This document shows, piece after piece, positions 1-11,549 of a stretch of 64,000 bases of DNA; position 1 is the stretch's first letter; each line of letters begins with the position of its first letter. The stretch comes from Cryptomeria japonica (Eukaryota > Streptophyta > Pinopsida > Cupressales > Cupressaceae). The stretch spans positions 481,647,900 through 481,711,899 of the forward strand of contig NC_081406.1 in assembly GCF_030272615.1 (NCBI RefSeq), in the 5' to 3' direction. The notes under the pieces were generated by a model. That model had not been told where the DNA came from. It did no database searches and saw nothing but the letters and a program-made list of their open reading frames with translations. The position numbers and the translations under genes are program-made.

Positions 1-1116
1 GGAAACCCAATTGGGAAAAACCATGGTGGGGATGAATACCCACAAGCTACTTTTGAACTCTTTAGAAGTCCGCTCTGTTAGGAGCCTAGTCCAGTTAGAG
101 ACTGTTACAACAGGTTCTGCTAGGATCCGATCCTGTTAGAGATCACCTGGTTAAGGGTTAAACCCTATTAGAGGTTACCTTGTTAGAGGATTTCAAGAAC
201 TCAATGAGTTTGAGTCACCCTGTCAAAGGATTTACAAGAAGATGGTTAAGGCTACTCGGTTAAGGGATTTTCCAACTGTTGAAGTGGTTAAAGATCAACA
301 AGTATTACAATGACATGATAATAGCACTCAATACCTAATGCAGATCCGCTTAAGTTCCTTCCTTCTACACACACATTATACAGGAATCAATCCTCTTATC
401 TCATATGGTCTGGCAAGAATCACATATCTCTGCACTTAGATACACACACACCATTTGCCAACAACCTAAACATGAAACATAACATCGACCTTATAGAAAA
501 TAGATAGGTCGGTAGCATAAACCCTAAACCCTAAACATTTAGGTTTACCAATACAGTCGGTTCAATCCTGACCATTAATCACATTTCATTGAATACAACG
601 GTCTTGAATAGATCTCAAGACATTCTCCATCATTCGTTCTTCAATGCTTCATGAATGCGATAACCCATCACGCGTTCTCCACCGTTCATAGAGACTTCGC
701 ACATTCCCGAGGTAGATAGGATAGATCTCCTTCATGCAAGATCCTTCACATGCTCAAGCTAATGTGGCAACACGATCTAATCTTCATTACAATGCTGACT
801 CATCACACAAGCTTGGAACACTTCAACCAAAAACCCTAAAGTTGACACTACCAACCGGTAGTCATGCAAAACCTTCATATATCGATTCTCATACCAATGT
901 ATCGGTTTACCTTAAAAAAACATATCGCTTCACCTTTTCACATATACCGGTTCACAATGTTATACCGGTTCTCACATATACCGGTTCTCTTTGCCTGTTG
1001 TAAACTTCAATATACCAATTCACTCTTTTTAATATACCGGTTCACTCTTTAGCATATTGACATCAATGACAACATACAATATCATTATGTCAACATATTC
1101 TGCACAAATGCCAACA
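1..1116 (-). repeat. Copia A LTR 1 (3' LTR of copy 1, truncated by window start)
   Basis: This sequence matches the middle LTR from its position 5841 onward. In plus orientation it ends ...GCCAACA at 1116, directly before the polypurine tract, so on the element strand it starts TGTTGGC. The small inverted repeat CCCAATTGGG lies at 6-15, inside the conserved block next to CCATGG and GTGGGG. About 390 bp of the LTR should lie before the window. Confidence 0.9.
896..1048 (-). repeat. U3 array of ATACCGGTTC-like motifs
   Basis: About six copies of a roughly 10-bp motif with core ATACCGGTTC lie near the U3 end of the LTR, some decayed to ATACCAATTC or TATCGGTTT. The same array recurs in LTR 2 (about 6738-6905) and LTR 3 (about 23395-23545), with CCGG often changed to CTGG. 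Repeated short motifs in U3 are commonly promoter or enhancer elements in Copia LTRs. That role is inferred here. Confidence 0.6.
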
Positions 1117-1133
1117 ATCTCCCCCTTTGGCAT
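1117..1133 (-). other. Polypurine tract of Copia A copy 1
   Basis: On the minus strand this is a purine run of the form AAAGGGGGAGA directly abutting the LTR start, the expected plus-strand priming site. It lies between short inverted arms AATGCCA and TGGCATT. A second PPT-like tract (CTCCCCCTTT) occurs near 1206. Confidence 0.8.
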
Positions 1134-1351
1134 TGACGGTAATATACAAAGATATTACCTAGAATCACATCTTCTGATTCAGATATCTTCTCTGCTTCAC
1201 AACTTCTCCCCCTTTGACAAAAATGCCAAAGTGGAGGCACAAGTTTTCCTGTTCCACTATGCTGCTCCCCCTGAGGAGAAGCATCCTTCAACACATCAAT
1301 CCTGAAAAATATTAGACACTGCCATACATGACTGATGTGGAGCATATATTT

Positions 1352-3064
1352 TCAGTTCACCTCTTGAAGGGGCATCACCCCTAATTCACCTCTCAAATAG
1401 GTAAATATAGCCCTTGGTAGAGGCTTGGTGAATATGTCTGCTAACTGCTCCTTACTAGAAACATGTTCCAACACAACCTCCTTGTTCTGAACCTTCTTCC
1501 TCAAGAAATGATACTTGAGCTCAAAGTGTTTGGTTCTAGCATGCAAAACCGGATTCTTGGAAATGTTAATTGCACTTGTATTGTCACAAAATATGCTTAT
1601 CGGTTCAGATACATGAAATTTGAAGCCATTTAATACATGCTTCATCCAAATAGTCTCTGTCCAGTTCATAAAAGCTGCAACATACTCTACTTCTGTTGTA
1701 GACTGAGAGATACAACTCTGCTTTTTACTCATCCATGAGACCAGTCTACCACCAAGGAAGAATGCACCACCGGTTGTGCTCTTCCAGTCATCTACATTAC
1801 CAGCCCAATCAACATCTGTGAACACTTTCAGGTTGAAATCATTATTGTATGGATACCATAACCCATAGTCAATTGTTCCCTTCAGATATCTAAGAATCCG
1901 CTTGACTGCTACCAAGTGGGATTCTCTTGGGCTTTGCTGAAACCGAGCTGTAATACCCACTGCATGTGTAATGTCCGGTCTGCTATGCACTACATAATGC
2001 AACTTACCAATCATTGATCGGTAATCCTTCTCATTTACCAATGCTAAGTCATCCTCTTTTGATAATTTACAACCGGTCACCATTGGTGTACCAACCGGTT
2101 TACTATCTTCCATGCCAAAGGTCTTCAACACCTCTTTGACATACTTGGAATGAGTAATAAGGATTCCATCTTTTATTTGTTGAATCTGCAATCCAATGAA
2201 GAACTTAATCTTCCCTATGAGTGATATTTCAAACTCCGTTTTCATCTCATCAGCAAATTCATGACTCATCTTGTCATCACCTCCAAAGATGATGTCATCA
2301 ACAAATAATTCACAGATTAGAATCTGATCTCCATTTGATTTCAAGTAGATATTGCTATCTTCACTTTTTCTTTCAAATCCAATCTTCACAAGATGGGAGT
2401 GCAAGCATTCATACCATGCTCTAGGTGCTTGCTTTAGTCCATATAAGGCTTTATGTAGCCTACACACCATGTCACTATCTTCTGATAGGGCAAACCCATC
2501 TGGTTGTTCTATGTACACCTCCTCTTCAAGTATTCCATTTAGGAATGCAAATTTTACATCCATTTGATATACCTTGAATCCTTTAAAAGCTGCATATGCA
2601 AGAAGCATACACACTCCTTCCAATCTTGCTACTGGTGCAAAGGTTTCTCCATAGTCTTCTCCTTCTTCTTGGGCATATCCTTTACAAACTAGTCTGGCTT
2701 TGTTCCTTACCACTCTGCCATCCTCATTTAGCTTGTTTTTGAAACCCCATTTGGTTCCAATGACATTTTTATGTTCCAGTCTGGGTACCAAAGACCATGT
2801 ACCATTCTTCTCCATCTGGTCAAGTTCCTCCTCCATTTCCTTGATCCAGTCTTCATCTTTATGTGCCTCTTTGAATGATTTAGGCTCAAATTCAGAGATC
2901 ATACACGAGTTTTCTCTGATCTTTCTTCTTGTAATAATTCCTGCATCTTTGTCTTCTATGATCTGCTTTGGATAGTGATTGAGTTTGACATACTTAGGCA
3001 TGTTCTTAACAGATTCTTCTTGCTTTTCTTCTTCATCCTCATCTTCATCAGCATCAACATCCAC
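1352..3064 (-). pseudogene. Copia A copy 1: reverse transcriptase-RNase H part of pol
   Basis: An open 570-residue stretch covers the linker, RT and RNase H of a Ty1/Copia polyprotein. It would copy element RNA into cDNA and remove the RNA strand inside virus-like particles. Visible motifs include the RT signatures [21 protein letters not shown] and the catalytic FVDDIIFGG. RNase H has the [15 protein letters not shown] and CDNTSAI acidic positions and the usual C-terminal ADIFTKPLP. It is the best preserved part of this copy. The integrase region just upstream is out of frame or interrupted, so this is a fragment of a broken polyprotein and not a separate gene. The start at 3064 is only the first ATG in the open frame. 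Confidence 0.9.
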
Positions 3065-3138
3065 CCGTGTAGGAATACAATTACTGGTACTGGGCTGATT
3101 TGCAACCGGTTCCTAGAAGGTTACTACCGGTTCATCTC

Positions 3139-4047
3139 CTACTTGCTCACTGCTGGTTTCCCAGAGTTTTCATCAACCCTAATGTTGATGCTTTCAACAA
3201 TTCTCTGAGTCTTATTGTTGAAACATTTGAGAGCTTTACTCTTGGTGGAATATCCTAGGAATATTCCTTCATCACATTTTGCATCGAAATTGCTCTGATG
3301 TTCACTCCTCTTGATATAACATTTGCTACCAAACATTCTAAAGTAGCTTACCACTAGTGTCTTACCGGTCCAGTACTCATAAGGAGTCTTATCCTTTCCC
3401 TTTTTGATGAGTACCTAGTTCATTGTGTAGATTGCAGTGCTCACCGCTTCTCTCCAAAAGGTGTGAGCAACTTTTCCTTGGATCAACATAGTTCTAGCTG
3501 CTTCAACCATAGTCTGGTTGTTTCTCTCTGCTAAGCCATCCTGCTGTGGAGTCTGGGGGGCAGACAATTGCCTCTTGATGCCATTCTCTTCATAATATTT
3601 GTTGAATTCACCGAAAGTGAATTCCCCTCCTTAATCAGTTCTAAGGCATTTGATTCTTCTACCACTTTCCTTTTCTACCAATGCTCTGAAAGCTTTGAAC
3701 TTTCCAAAGGCTTAAGTCTTGTCCTTCAAGAATGTGACCCACATCATTCTTGAGCAATCATCTGTAAGAATCATAAAATACCTATCTCCCTGCACACTCC
3801 TAGTTTTCATAGGACCACACAAATCAGTATGCACAAGATCAAGTAAGTTGTCAGCTGTGAAGGATTTACCTTTGAAGGTTGAGGAAGACATTTTCCCTAG
3901 TTGACATTCTCTGCACAAAGGATTTTTCGGTTTGCTCAACATCGACAGTCCTCTAACTGCCTTGATCTTGCTGGCCTTCACAATGTTATCAAAGTTTGCA
4001 AGACAGAGTCTCCTATGCCATATCCAGCTATCATCAAACTTAGCCAT
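3139..4047 (-). pseudogene. Copia A copy 1: integrase region (broken)
   Basis: Integrase would insert element cDNA into the genome. The N-terminal zinc-binding part is visible as WHRRLCLANF followed by CRECQLGK. The second His of the usual H-H-C-C pattern appears to be replaced by Leu. Core pieces include VHTDLCGP, a catalytic Asp region before GGEFTF, and QQDGLAERNNQT. In-frame stops interrupt it, including one after FLKDKT, one before GGEF and one near 3415. A C-terminal piece with YFRMFGSKCYIKR runs to 3139. Order and spacing agree with Ty1/Copia integrase. Confidence 0.8.
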
Positions 4048-4095
4048 AAGACATGTACTTATATTTGCATTTAGATGAAATAAGTTACCTTTGGT

Positions 4096-4446
4096 CTACA
4101 TACCGGTGGCCATCAAATCACCATTCTTTTCTTTGATTTTGCACGCTCCATTTTTGAATTCTAGAGTGAGTCCACTGTCATTCAACTGGGCAACACTCAA
4201 TAGATTGTGTCTGAGACCTTCCACCCAATACACATTGTCGGCACTGCTCTTTCCATTCAGAGAAATGGACCCTCTTCCTCTGACCATACATGGTGCATCA
4301 TTACCAAAGCGAACCACACCACCATCATATTCTTCCAAAGATAGAAACTTGCTCCGGTCACCAGTCATATGATGAGAATAGCCACTGACAATAATCCACT
4401 CATTGGAATTATCAAAGCGGGAGACAAGAGCCTTCTTTTCTGACAC
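4096..4446 (-). pseudogene. Copia A copy 1: aspartic protease with lost active site
   Basis: This is the protease region of the Copia polyprotein, which would process gag-pol. The normal Copia context is W-I-I-D-S-G-C-S-H-H-M-T-G. Here the catalytic Asp is Val and the following Cys is Tyr (WIIVSGYSHHMTG). Copy 2 and the Copia elements at 41.6 kb and 54.0 kb keep the Asp at this position. Downstream landmarks such as VYWVEGLRHNLLSVAQL remain. The copy is therefore catalytically dead at this step even if read through. Confidence 0.8.
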
Positions 4447-4519
4447 ATCTTCCTTTACTGCAATAAATACAATATCTTCATTCTCTTCATCTTCCGATTC
4501 CTCATCTGTGACACGTTCA

Positions 4520-5401
4520 TCAACTACAACAAAACAGTTTCTCTAGTTTGTCCTTGCTGTCACCATTAGGATAGTTTATAGCAATATGTCCTATCTGGTT
4601 ACAAGAAAAGCATTTCAAAGGGAGCTTACCTCTATATTTACCGGTTCCTTTAGGAAGTTTCCTGGCAAGAAGAGCTTCAAATTCCATCAGGATGTCCTCA
4701 TCATCCATTTCTCTACTCTGTCTTGGTTCACCACTGGTGCTTTCTTCTTTTCCTTTTCTGGATGGTACAAGAGAAGCTCTAAAAGCTAATTCAGTCTTTT
4801 GAACACTGCCATCAAAACTATTTAGCTCATAGGCTGCCAATTTTGCAATGATGGAGTCTAGGGATACCTTAGTCTTGTTTATTGATCTCAACTCTGGAAT
4901 AGCTGCAACCCTTATTGCATAGACCGGTAATAAGGATGTCAGAACTTTGCTTACCACAGTGGAATCTTCCATTTTACCACCTGCACTCTTGATATCTCCA
5001 ACAATAGTTTTGATTCTTATTCCATACTATTGAATGGTCTCACCTTCAACCATCCACATGTCTTCAAACTTCCCTCTAAGTCTTTCTTCCTTAGCTTGTT
5101 TTACATGCTCATCACCGCCATAGATATTCTCAAGAGTGTCCCATACTTCTTTGGGATTATCTTTATCCTAGACATCAATAAACAAAATGTTAGATAAGCT
5201 GCTGATTAGGGCTTCCATGACTTGCCCATTCTCCTATATTTCTCTCTTTTGATCATCGGTGAGAGTACCGGTAGGAATAACAAAAGCATTCTCAACATAG
5301 GTCCAGTGTTGAGCACCCATGCTTCTGATGTAAATCTTCATCCCGTCCTTCCAAATTTTGAAGTTATCTCTATTGAACTTTGGACCTTCTCTCTTCATCA
5401 T
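4520..5401 (-). pseudogene. Copia A copy 1: gag (broken)
   Basis: This is the capsid/nucleocapsid region. The ATG at 5401 begins MMKREGPKFNRDNFKIWKD-type sequence, a usual Copia gag start shortly after the PBS. Downstream are the UBN2-like helical capsid region and one CCHC knuckle. The last Cys of the knuckle is Tyr (CFSCNQIGHIAINYP), where copy 2 keeps Cys. An in-frame TAG lies in the N-terminal part near 5235, with further stops near 5168 and 5027. Stops and the damaged knuckle make it a pseudogene. Confidence 0.8.
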
Positions 5402-5458
5402 TACAATAGGATCTTTCCCTCAAGTGGTTAATCTTACAACAAAGAGGACCTGGAGGAT

Positions 5459-5470
5459 GCTCAGATACCA
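5459..5470 (-). other. Primer binding site, Copia A copy 1
   Basis: On the minus strand this reads TGGTATCTGAGC, one base different from TGGTATCAGAGC, the iMet-tRNA primer site typical of plant Copia elements. It sits two bases from the LTR end at 5473. Confidence 0.85.
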
Positions 5471-5472
5471 AT

Positions 5473-6976
5473 TGATAACTCAATGATGAACAATAATTAC
5501 CAAACTTGTACTGAGAGGGGGGGGGTGAATCAGTACAGGCACAAATACTTTTCCCAAACTGGTGTGACTACAAACACTACAAATGTTTATAGACAGTAAC
5601 ACCAGTCTGAAACAGAGTCCAACCGGTAAAGCTAAGAATGACTGTGACAAGCATTAACCAGTTAATCACTTAGCTTACCACTCAACTTAATACTACACTT
5701 CCATTTCGCCCTTATGCATGAATAGGTAATATATCATCAGAAATATAGTAACAGCTAGCTCAACATGATTTACCTTCAGACACAAATCACTTAAATCATC
5801 ACATAAAAAATACTACACATGACACACAGATTTTTCACGTGGAAACCCAATTGGGAAAAACCAAGGTGGGGATGAATACCCACAAACTGCTTTTGAACTC
5901 TTTAGAAGTCCGCTCTGTTAGGAGCCTAGTCTGGTTAGAGACTGTTACAACAGGTTCTGCTAGGAACCGATCCTGTTAGAGATCACCCGGTTAAGGGATG
6001 GCTAAATACTCGGTTAAGGGTTAAACCCTGTTAGAGGTTACCTTATTAGAAGATTTCAAGAACTCAATGAGTTTGAGTCACCCTATTAAAGGATTTACAA
6101 TAAGCTGGTTAAGGCTACTCGGTTAAGGGATTTTCCAACTGTTGAAGTGGTTAAAGATCAACAGGTATTACAATGATTTAATAATAGCACTCAATGCCTA
6201 ATGCATATCCACTTAAGTTCCTTCCTTCTACACACACATTATGTAGGAATCAATCCTCTTATCTCATCTGGTCTGGCAAGAATCACGTATCTCTGCACTT
6301 AGATAAACACACACCATTTGCCAACAACTTAAACATGAAACACAACATCGACCTTATAGAAAATAGATAGGTTGGTATGAACCCTAAACCCTAAACATTT
6401 AGGTTTACCAATACAGTCGATTCAATCCTCACTGTTAATCATATTTCATTGAATACAATGGTCTTGAACAAATCTCAAGACGTTCTCGATCATTCGTTCT
6501 TTACCGCTTCATGAATGAGATAACCCATCACGCATTCTCCACCACTTATAGAGACTTCACACATTCCCGAGGTGGATAGGATGGATCTCCTTCATGCAAG
6601 ATCCTTCACGCACTCAAGCTGACATGGCAACACGATCTGATCATCATTACAATGCTGACTCATCACACAAGCTTGGAACACTTCAACTGGAAACCCTGAA
6701 GTTGAGACTACCAACTGGTAGTCATGCAAAACCTTCATATACTGGTTCTCATACCAACGTACCGGTTTACCTCAAACAAACATACCACTTCACATTTTCA
6801 CATATACTGGTTCACAATGTTATACCGGTACTCACATATACTGGTTCTCTTTGCTTGTTGCAAACTTCAATATACCTGTTCACTATTTTTAATATACCGG
6901 TTCACTCTTCAGCATATTGACATCAATGACAACATACAATATCATTATGTCAACATATTCTACACAAATGCCAAGA
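5473..6976 (-). repeat. Copia A LTR 2 (shared middle LTR, 1504 bp)
   Basis: The plus strand starts TGATAAC beside the PBS and ends before a second polypurine tract at 6977, so both element-specific boundaries are present. This LTR belongs to two adjacent internal regions at once. It carries the PBS-proximal hairpin (5507-5537), the block GTGGGG with CCCAATTGGG (5846-5855), and the ACCGGT motif array near its other end. Confidence 0.92.
5507..5537 (-). promoter_or_regulatory. Conserved LTR hairpin (family A copy)
   Basis: Inverted arms TGTACTGA and TCAGTACA (8 bp) flank a G-rich loop, which is C-rich in the element RNA. It sits 34 bp from the LTR end and hence close to the PBS. The LTR 3 copy at 11585-11612 has the same arms with two C-to-T decays. 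Its function is unknown. See the covariation finding. Confidence 0.7.
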
Positions 6977-6993
6977 ATCTCCCCCTTTGGCAT
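6977..6993 (-). other. Polypurine tract of Copia A copy 2
   Basis: This is the same ATCTCCCCCTTTGGCAT tract as at 1117, directly after the middle LTR. It shows that the LTR acts as a 3' LTR for the second internal region. It is followed by about 220 bp of non-coding 3' sequence with a second PPT-like tract near 7066. Confidence 0.8.
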
Positions 6994-7211
6994 TGATGGC
7001 AATATACAAAGATATTACCTAGCATCACATCTTCTGCTGCAGATATCTTCTCCGCTTCACATCTTCTCCCCCTTTGACAAAAATGCCAAAGTGGAGGCAC
7101 AATTTTTCCCGTTCCACTATGCTGCCCCCCCTGAGGAGAAGCATCCTTCAACACATCAATCCTGAAAAATATTGGACACTGCCATACCTGACTAATGTGG
7201 AGCACATATTT

Positions 7212-8651
7212 TTAGTTCACCTCTTGAAGGGGCAACACTCCTAATTCACCTCTCAAATAGGTAAATATAGCCTTTGGTAGAGGCTTGGTGAATATGTCTG
7301 CTAACTGCTCCTTACTGGAAACATGTTCCAACACAACCTCCTTGTTCTGAACCTTCTCCCTAAAGAAATGATACTTGAGCTCAAAGTGCTTGGTTCTAGC
7401 ATACAAAACCGGATTCTTGGAAATGTTAATTGTACTTGTATTGTCATAAAATATGCTTACTAGTTCAGATACAAGAACTTTTAAGCCATTTAATACATGC
7501 TTCATCCAAATAGTCTGGGTGTAGTTCATAAAAGCTGCAACATACTCTGCTTTTGCTGTAGACAGAGTGATACAACTCCGCTTTTTACTCATCCATGAGA
7601 CCAGTCTACCACCAAGGAAGAATGCACCACCGGTTGTGCTCTTCCGGTCATCTACATTACCAGCCCAATCAACATCTGTGAACACTTTCAGGTTGAAATC
7701 ATTATTGTATGGATACCATAACCCATAGTCAATTGTTCCCTTCAGATATCTAAGAATCCGCTTGACTGCTACCAAGTGGGATTCTCTTGGGCTTTGCTGA
7801 AACCAAGCTGTAATACCCACTGCATGTGTAATGTCCGTTCTGCTATGCACTACATAATGCAACTTACCAATCATTGATCGGTAATCCTTCTCATTTACCA
7901 ATGCCGAGTCATCCTCTTTTGATAATTTACAACCGGTCACCATTGGTGTACCAACCGGTTTACTATCTTCCATGCCAAAGGTCTTCAACACCTCTTTGAC
8001 ATACTTGGAATGAGTAATAAAGATTCCATCTTTTATTTGTTGAATCTGCAGTCCAATGAAGAACTTAATCTTCCCTATGAGTGATATTTCAAACTCCGTT
8101 TTCATCTCATCAGCAAATTCATGACTCATCTTGTCATCACCTCCAAAGATGATGTCATCAACAAATAATTCACAGATTAGAATCTGATCTCCATTTGATT
8201 TCAAGTAGATATTGCTATCTTCACTTGTTCTTTCAAATCCAATCTTCACAAGATGGGAGTGCAAGCATTCATACCATGCTCTAGGTGCCTGCTTTAGTCC
8301 ATACAAGGCTTTATGTAGCCTACACACCATGTCACTATCTTCTGATAGGGCAAACCCATCTGGTTGTTCTATGTACACCTCCTCTTCAAGTATTCCATTT
8401 AGGAATGCAGATTTTACATCCATTTGATATACCTTGAATCCTTTAAAAGCTGCATATGCAAGATGCATACGCACTCCTTCCAAACTTGCTACTAGAGGAA
8501 AGGTTTCCCCATAGTCTTCTCCTTCTTCTTGGGCATATCCTTTACACACTAGTCTGGCTTTGTTCCTTACCACTATGCCATCGTCATTTAGCTTGTTTCT
8601 GAAAACCCATTTGATTCCAATGACATTTTTATGTTTTGGTCTGGGTACCAA
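7212..8651 (-). pseudogene. Copia A copy 2: reverse transcriptase-RNase H
   Basis: This is an open 479-residue stretch nearly identical to the RT-RNase H of copy 1. RT landmarks are [21 protein letters not shown] and FVDDIIFGG. RNase H landmarks are [15 protein letters not shown] and a YDNTSTI site where copy 1 has CDNTSAI. The C-terminus is ADIFTKPLP. It ends with the same LPLQEVN-type tail before the 3' untranslated region. Upstream the frame is separated from the linker by a stop near 8677 and by a tandem duplication. It is a piece of a broken polyprotein, not an independent gene. Confidence 0.9.
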
Positions 8652-8670
8652 AGACCATGTACCAGTCTTC

Positions 8671-9077
8671 TCTATCTAGTCAAGTTCCTCCTCCATTGCC
8701 TTGATCCAGTCCTCATCTTTATGTGCCTCTTTGAATGATTTAGGCTCAAATTCAGAGATCATACATGAGTTTTCTTTGACCTTTCTTCTTGTAAGTATTC
8801 CTGCATCTTTGTTTCCTATGATCTGCTTTGGATCATGATTGAGTTTGACATACTTCGGCATGTTCTTAATAGATTCTTCTTGCTTTTCTATCTGGTCAAG
8901 TTCCTCCTCCATTGCCTTGATCCAGTCCTCATCTTTATGTGCCTCTTTGAATGATTTAGGCTCAAATTTAGAGATCATACATGAGTTTTCTCTGACCTTT
9001 CTTCTTGTAAGTATTCCTGCATCTTTGTTTCCTATGATCTGCTTTGGATCATGATTGAGTTTGACATACTTCGGCAT
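8671..9077 (-). repeat. In-frame 216-bp partial tandem duplication in Copia A copy 2
   Basis: The segment starting TCTATCTAGT at 8671 repeats from 8887 to 9077 with a 216-bp period (72 codons). It encodes two successive copies of a linker with [39 protein letters not shown] and EELDQ. Copy 1 has this linker only once. The second unit runs straight into a sequence that lies further upstream in copy 1, so a short deletion accompanied the duplication. Confidence 0.88.
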
Positions 9078-10093
9078 CCATCGGTGTAGGAAAACAATTA
9101 CTGGTACTGGGCTGATTTGCAACTAGTTCCCAGAAGGTTACTACCAGTTCATCTCCTACTTGCTCACTACCGGTTTCCTCAGGTTTCCCAGAGTTTTCAT
9201 CAACCCTTACGTTAATCCTTTCAAAAATTCTCTGAGTCCTATTGTTGAAACATTTGAGAGCTTTACTCTTGGTGGAATATTCTAGGAATATTCCTTCATC
9301 ACATTTTGCATCGAACTTGCTCTGATGTTCACTCCTCTTGATATAACATTTGCTACCAAACATTATAAAGTAGCTTACCACTAGTGTCTTACCGGTCCAG
9401 TACTCATAAAGAGTCTTATCCTTTCCCTTTTTGATGAGTACCCGGTTCATTGTATAGATTGCAGTACTCACCGCTTTTGTCCAAAAGGTGTGAGAAACTT
9501 TTCCTTGGATCAACATAGTTCTAGTTGCTTCAACCATAGTCCGGTTGTTTGTCTATGCTAAACCATTCCGCTGTGGAGTCCGTGGGGCAAACAGTTGTCT
9601 CTTGGGCAGACAATTGCCTCTTGATGCCATTCTCTTCACAATATTTGTTGAATTCACTGAAAGTGAATTCCCCTCCTTGATCAGTTCTAAGGCATTTGAT
9701 TCTTCTACCACTTTCCTTTTCTACCAATGCTCTGAAAGCTTTGAACTTTCCAAAGGCTTAGGACTTGTCCTTCAAGAATGTGACCGACATCATTCTTGAG
9801 CAATCATATGTAAGAATCATAAAATACCTATCTCCCTGCACACTCCTAGTTTTCATAGGATCACACAAATCAGTATGCACAAGATCAAGTAAGTTGTCAG
9901 CTGTGAAGGATTTACCTTTGAAGTTTGAGGAAGACATTTTCCCCAGTTGACATTCTCTGCACAAAGGATTTTCCAGTTTGCTCAGCATCGACAGTCCTCT
10001 AACTGCCTTGATCTTACTGGCCTTCACAATGTTATCAAAGTTTACATGGCAGAGTCTCCTATGTCATATCCAGTTGTCATCAAACTTAGCCAT
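9049..10093 (-). pseudogene. Copia A copy 2: integrase region (broken)
   Basis: The N-terminal zinc region reads HRRLCHVNF then CRECQLGK, so it keeps the His that copy 1 lost, but the Trp before it is a stop. Core pieces are VHTDLCDP, CLRTDQGGEF and, out of frame, the region that should hold the catalytic Glu. A small duplication of about 19 bp near 9585-9622 (CAAACAGTTGTCTCTT beside CAGACAATTGCCTCTT) shifts the frame. A 162-residue open piece at 9049-9537 covers the C-terminal part with YFIMFGSKCYIKR. Several stops are present. The order is the same as in copy 1. Confidence 0.8.
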
Positions 10094-10227
10094 AAGACAT
10101 GTACTTATATTTGCATTTAGCTAAAATAAGTTACCTTTGGTCTGCATATCGGTGGCCATCAAATCACCATTCTTTCCTTTGATTTTGCACGCTCCATTTT
10201 TGAATTCCAAAGTGAGTCGACTGTCAT

Positions 10228-11478
10228 TCAGCTGGCAACACTCAATAGATTGTGTCCGAGACCTTCCACCCAATACACATTGTTGGCACTACTCTTTCCA
10301 TTCAGAGAGATGGACCCTCTTCCTCTGACCATACATGGTGCATCATTACCAAAGCAAACCACACCACCATCATATTCTTCCAAAGATAGAAACTTCCTCC
10401 GGTCACCAGTCATATGATGAGAACAACCATTATCAATAATCCACTCATTGGAATTATCAAAGTGGGAGACAAGAGCCTTCTTGTCAGACACATCTTCCTT
10501 TACTGCAACAAATAGAATATCTTCATTCTCTTCATCTTCCGATTCCTCATCTGTGACACCTTCATCAACTGCAACAAAATAGTTTCTCCAGTTTCCTCCT
10601 TTGAATTTCTTGAACCTCTCCGATTTGTCCTTGTTGTCACCATTAGGACAATTTATAGCAATATGTCCTATTCGGTTACAAGAAAAACATTTCAAAGGGA
10701 GCTTACCTCTGTATTTTCTGGTTCCTTTAGGAAGTTTCTTGGCAAGAAGAGCTTCAAATTCCATCAGGATCTCCTCATCATCCATTTCTCTACTCTGTCT
10801 TGTTTCACCACTGGTGCTTGCTTCTTTTCCTTTTCTGGATGGTACAACAGAAGCTCTAAAAGCTGATTCAGTCTTTTGAACACTACCATCAAAACTATTT
10901 AGTTCATAGGCTGTCAATTTTGCAATGATGGAGTCTAGGGATACCTTAGTCTTGTCTATTGATCTCAACTCCTGAATAGCATCAACCCTTATTGCATAGA
11001 CCAGTAATAAGGATCTCAAAACTTTGCTTACCACAGTGGAGTCTTCCATTTTACCACCTGCACTCTTGATATCTCCAACAACAGTTTTGATTCTTATTCC
11101 ATACTGTTGAATGGTCTCACCTTCAACCATCCACATTTCTTCAAACTTCCCTCTAAGGCTTTCTTCCTTAGCTTGTTTTACATGCTCATCACCGCCATAG
11201 ATATTCTCAAGAGTGTCCCATACTTCTTTGGGATTATCTTTATCCTGGACATCAATAAACTCAATGTCAGATAAGCTGCTGATTAGGGCTTCCATGACTT
11301 GCCCATTCTCCTGTATTTCTCTCTTTTGATCATCGGTGAGAGTACCAGTAGGAATAACAAAATCATTCTGAACATAGCTCTAGTGTTGAGCACCCATGCT
11401 TCTGATGTAAATCTTCATTTTGTCCTTCCAAATTTTGAAGTTATCTCTGTTGAACTTTGGACCTTCTCTCTTCATCAT
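10228..11478 (-). pseudogene. Copia A copy 2: gag-protease
   Basis: The original start is probably the ATG pair near 11478 (MMKREGPKFNRD). An in-frame TAG after GAQH breaks the N-terminus, and the frame is then open from 11295 to 10228 (355 residues). Visible are the capsid helix region (TLENIYGGDEHVKQAKEESL), an intact CCHC knuckle (CFSCNRIGHIAINC) and the protease site. The protease site reads WIIDNGCSHHMTG, so the Ser of the usual D-S-G is Asn. The frame ends at GHNLLSVAS, where one base is missing relative to copy 1 (GGCAAC here, GGGCAAC there). Confidence 0.85.
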
Positions 11479-11535
11479 TACAATAGGATCTTTCCCTGAA
11501 GCGGTTAAGCTTACAACAAAGAGGACCTAGAGGAC

Positions 11536-11547
11536 TCTCTGATACCA
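11536..11547 (-). other. Primer binding site, Copia A copy 2
   Basis: The minus strand reads TGGTATCAGAGA, matching the iMet primer site except for the last base, two bases from the LTR start at 11550. Confidence 0.85.
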
Positions 11548-11549
11548 AT

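Noticed and set aside
485-540. Telomere-like CCCTAAACCCTAAA
   Set aside because: There are only two or three units, and they are repeated in every family A LTR at the same place, so they are part of the LTR and not telomeric DNA.
734-1305. Overlapping plus-strand ORFs inside the LTR, with similar ones at 6594-7165 and 23369-23633
   Set aside because: They recur only because the LTR is repeated. They have no family motif, use the ACCGGTT repeats as codons and lie on the strand opposite to the element genes.
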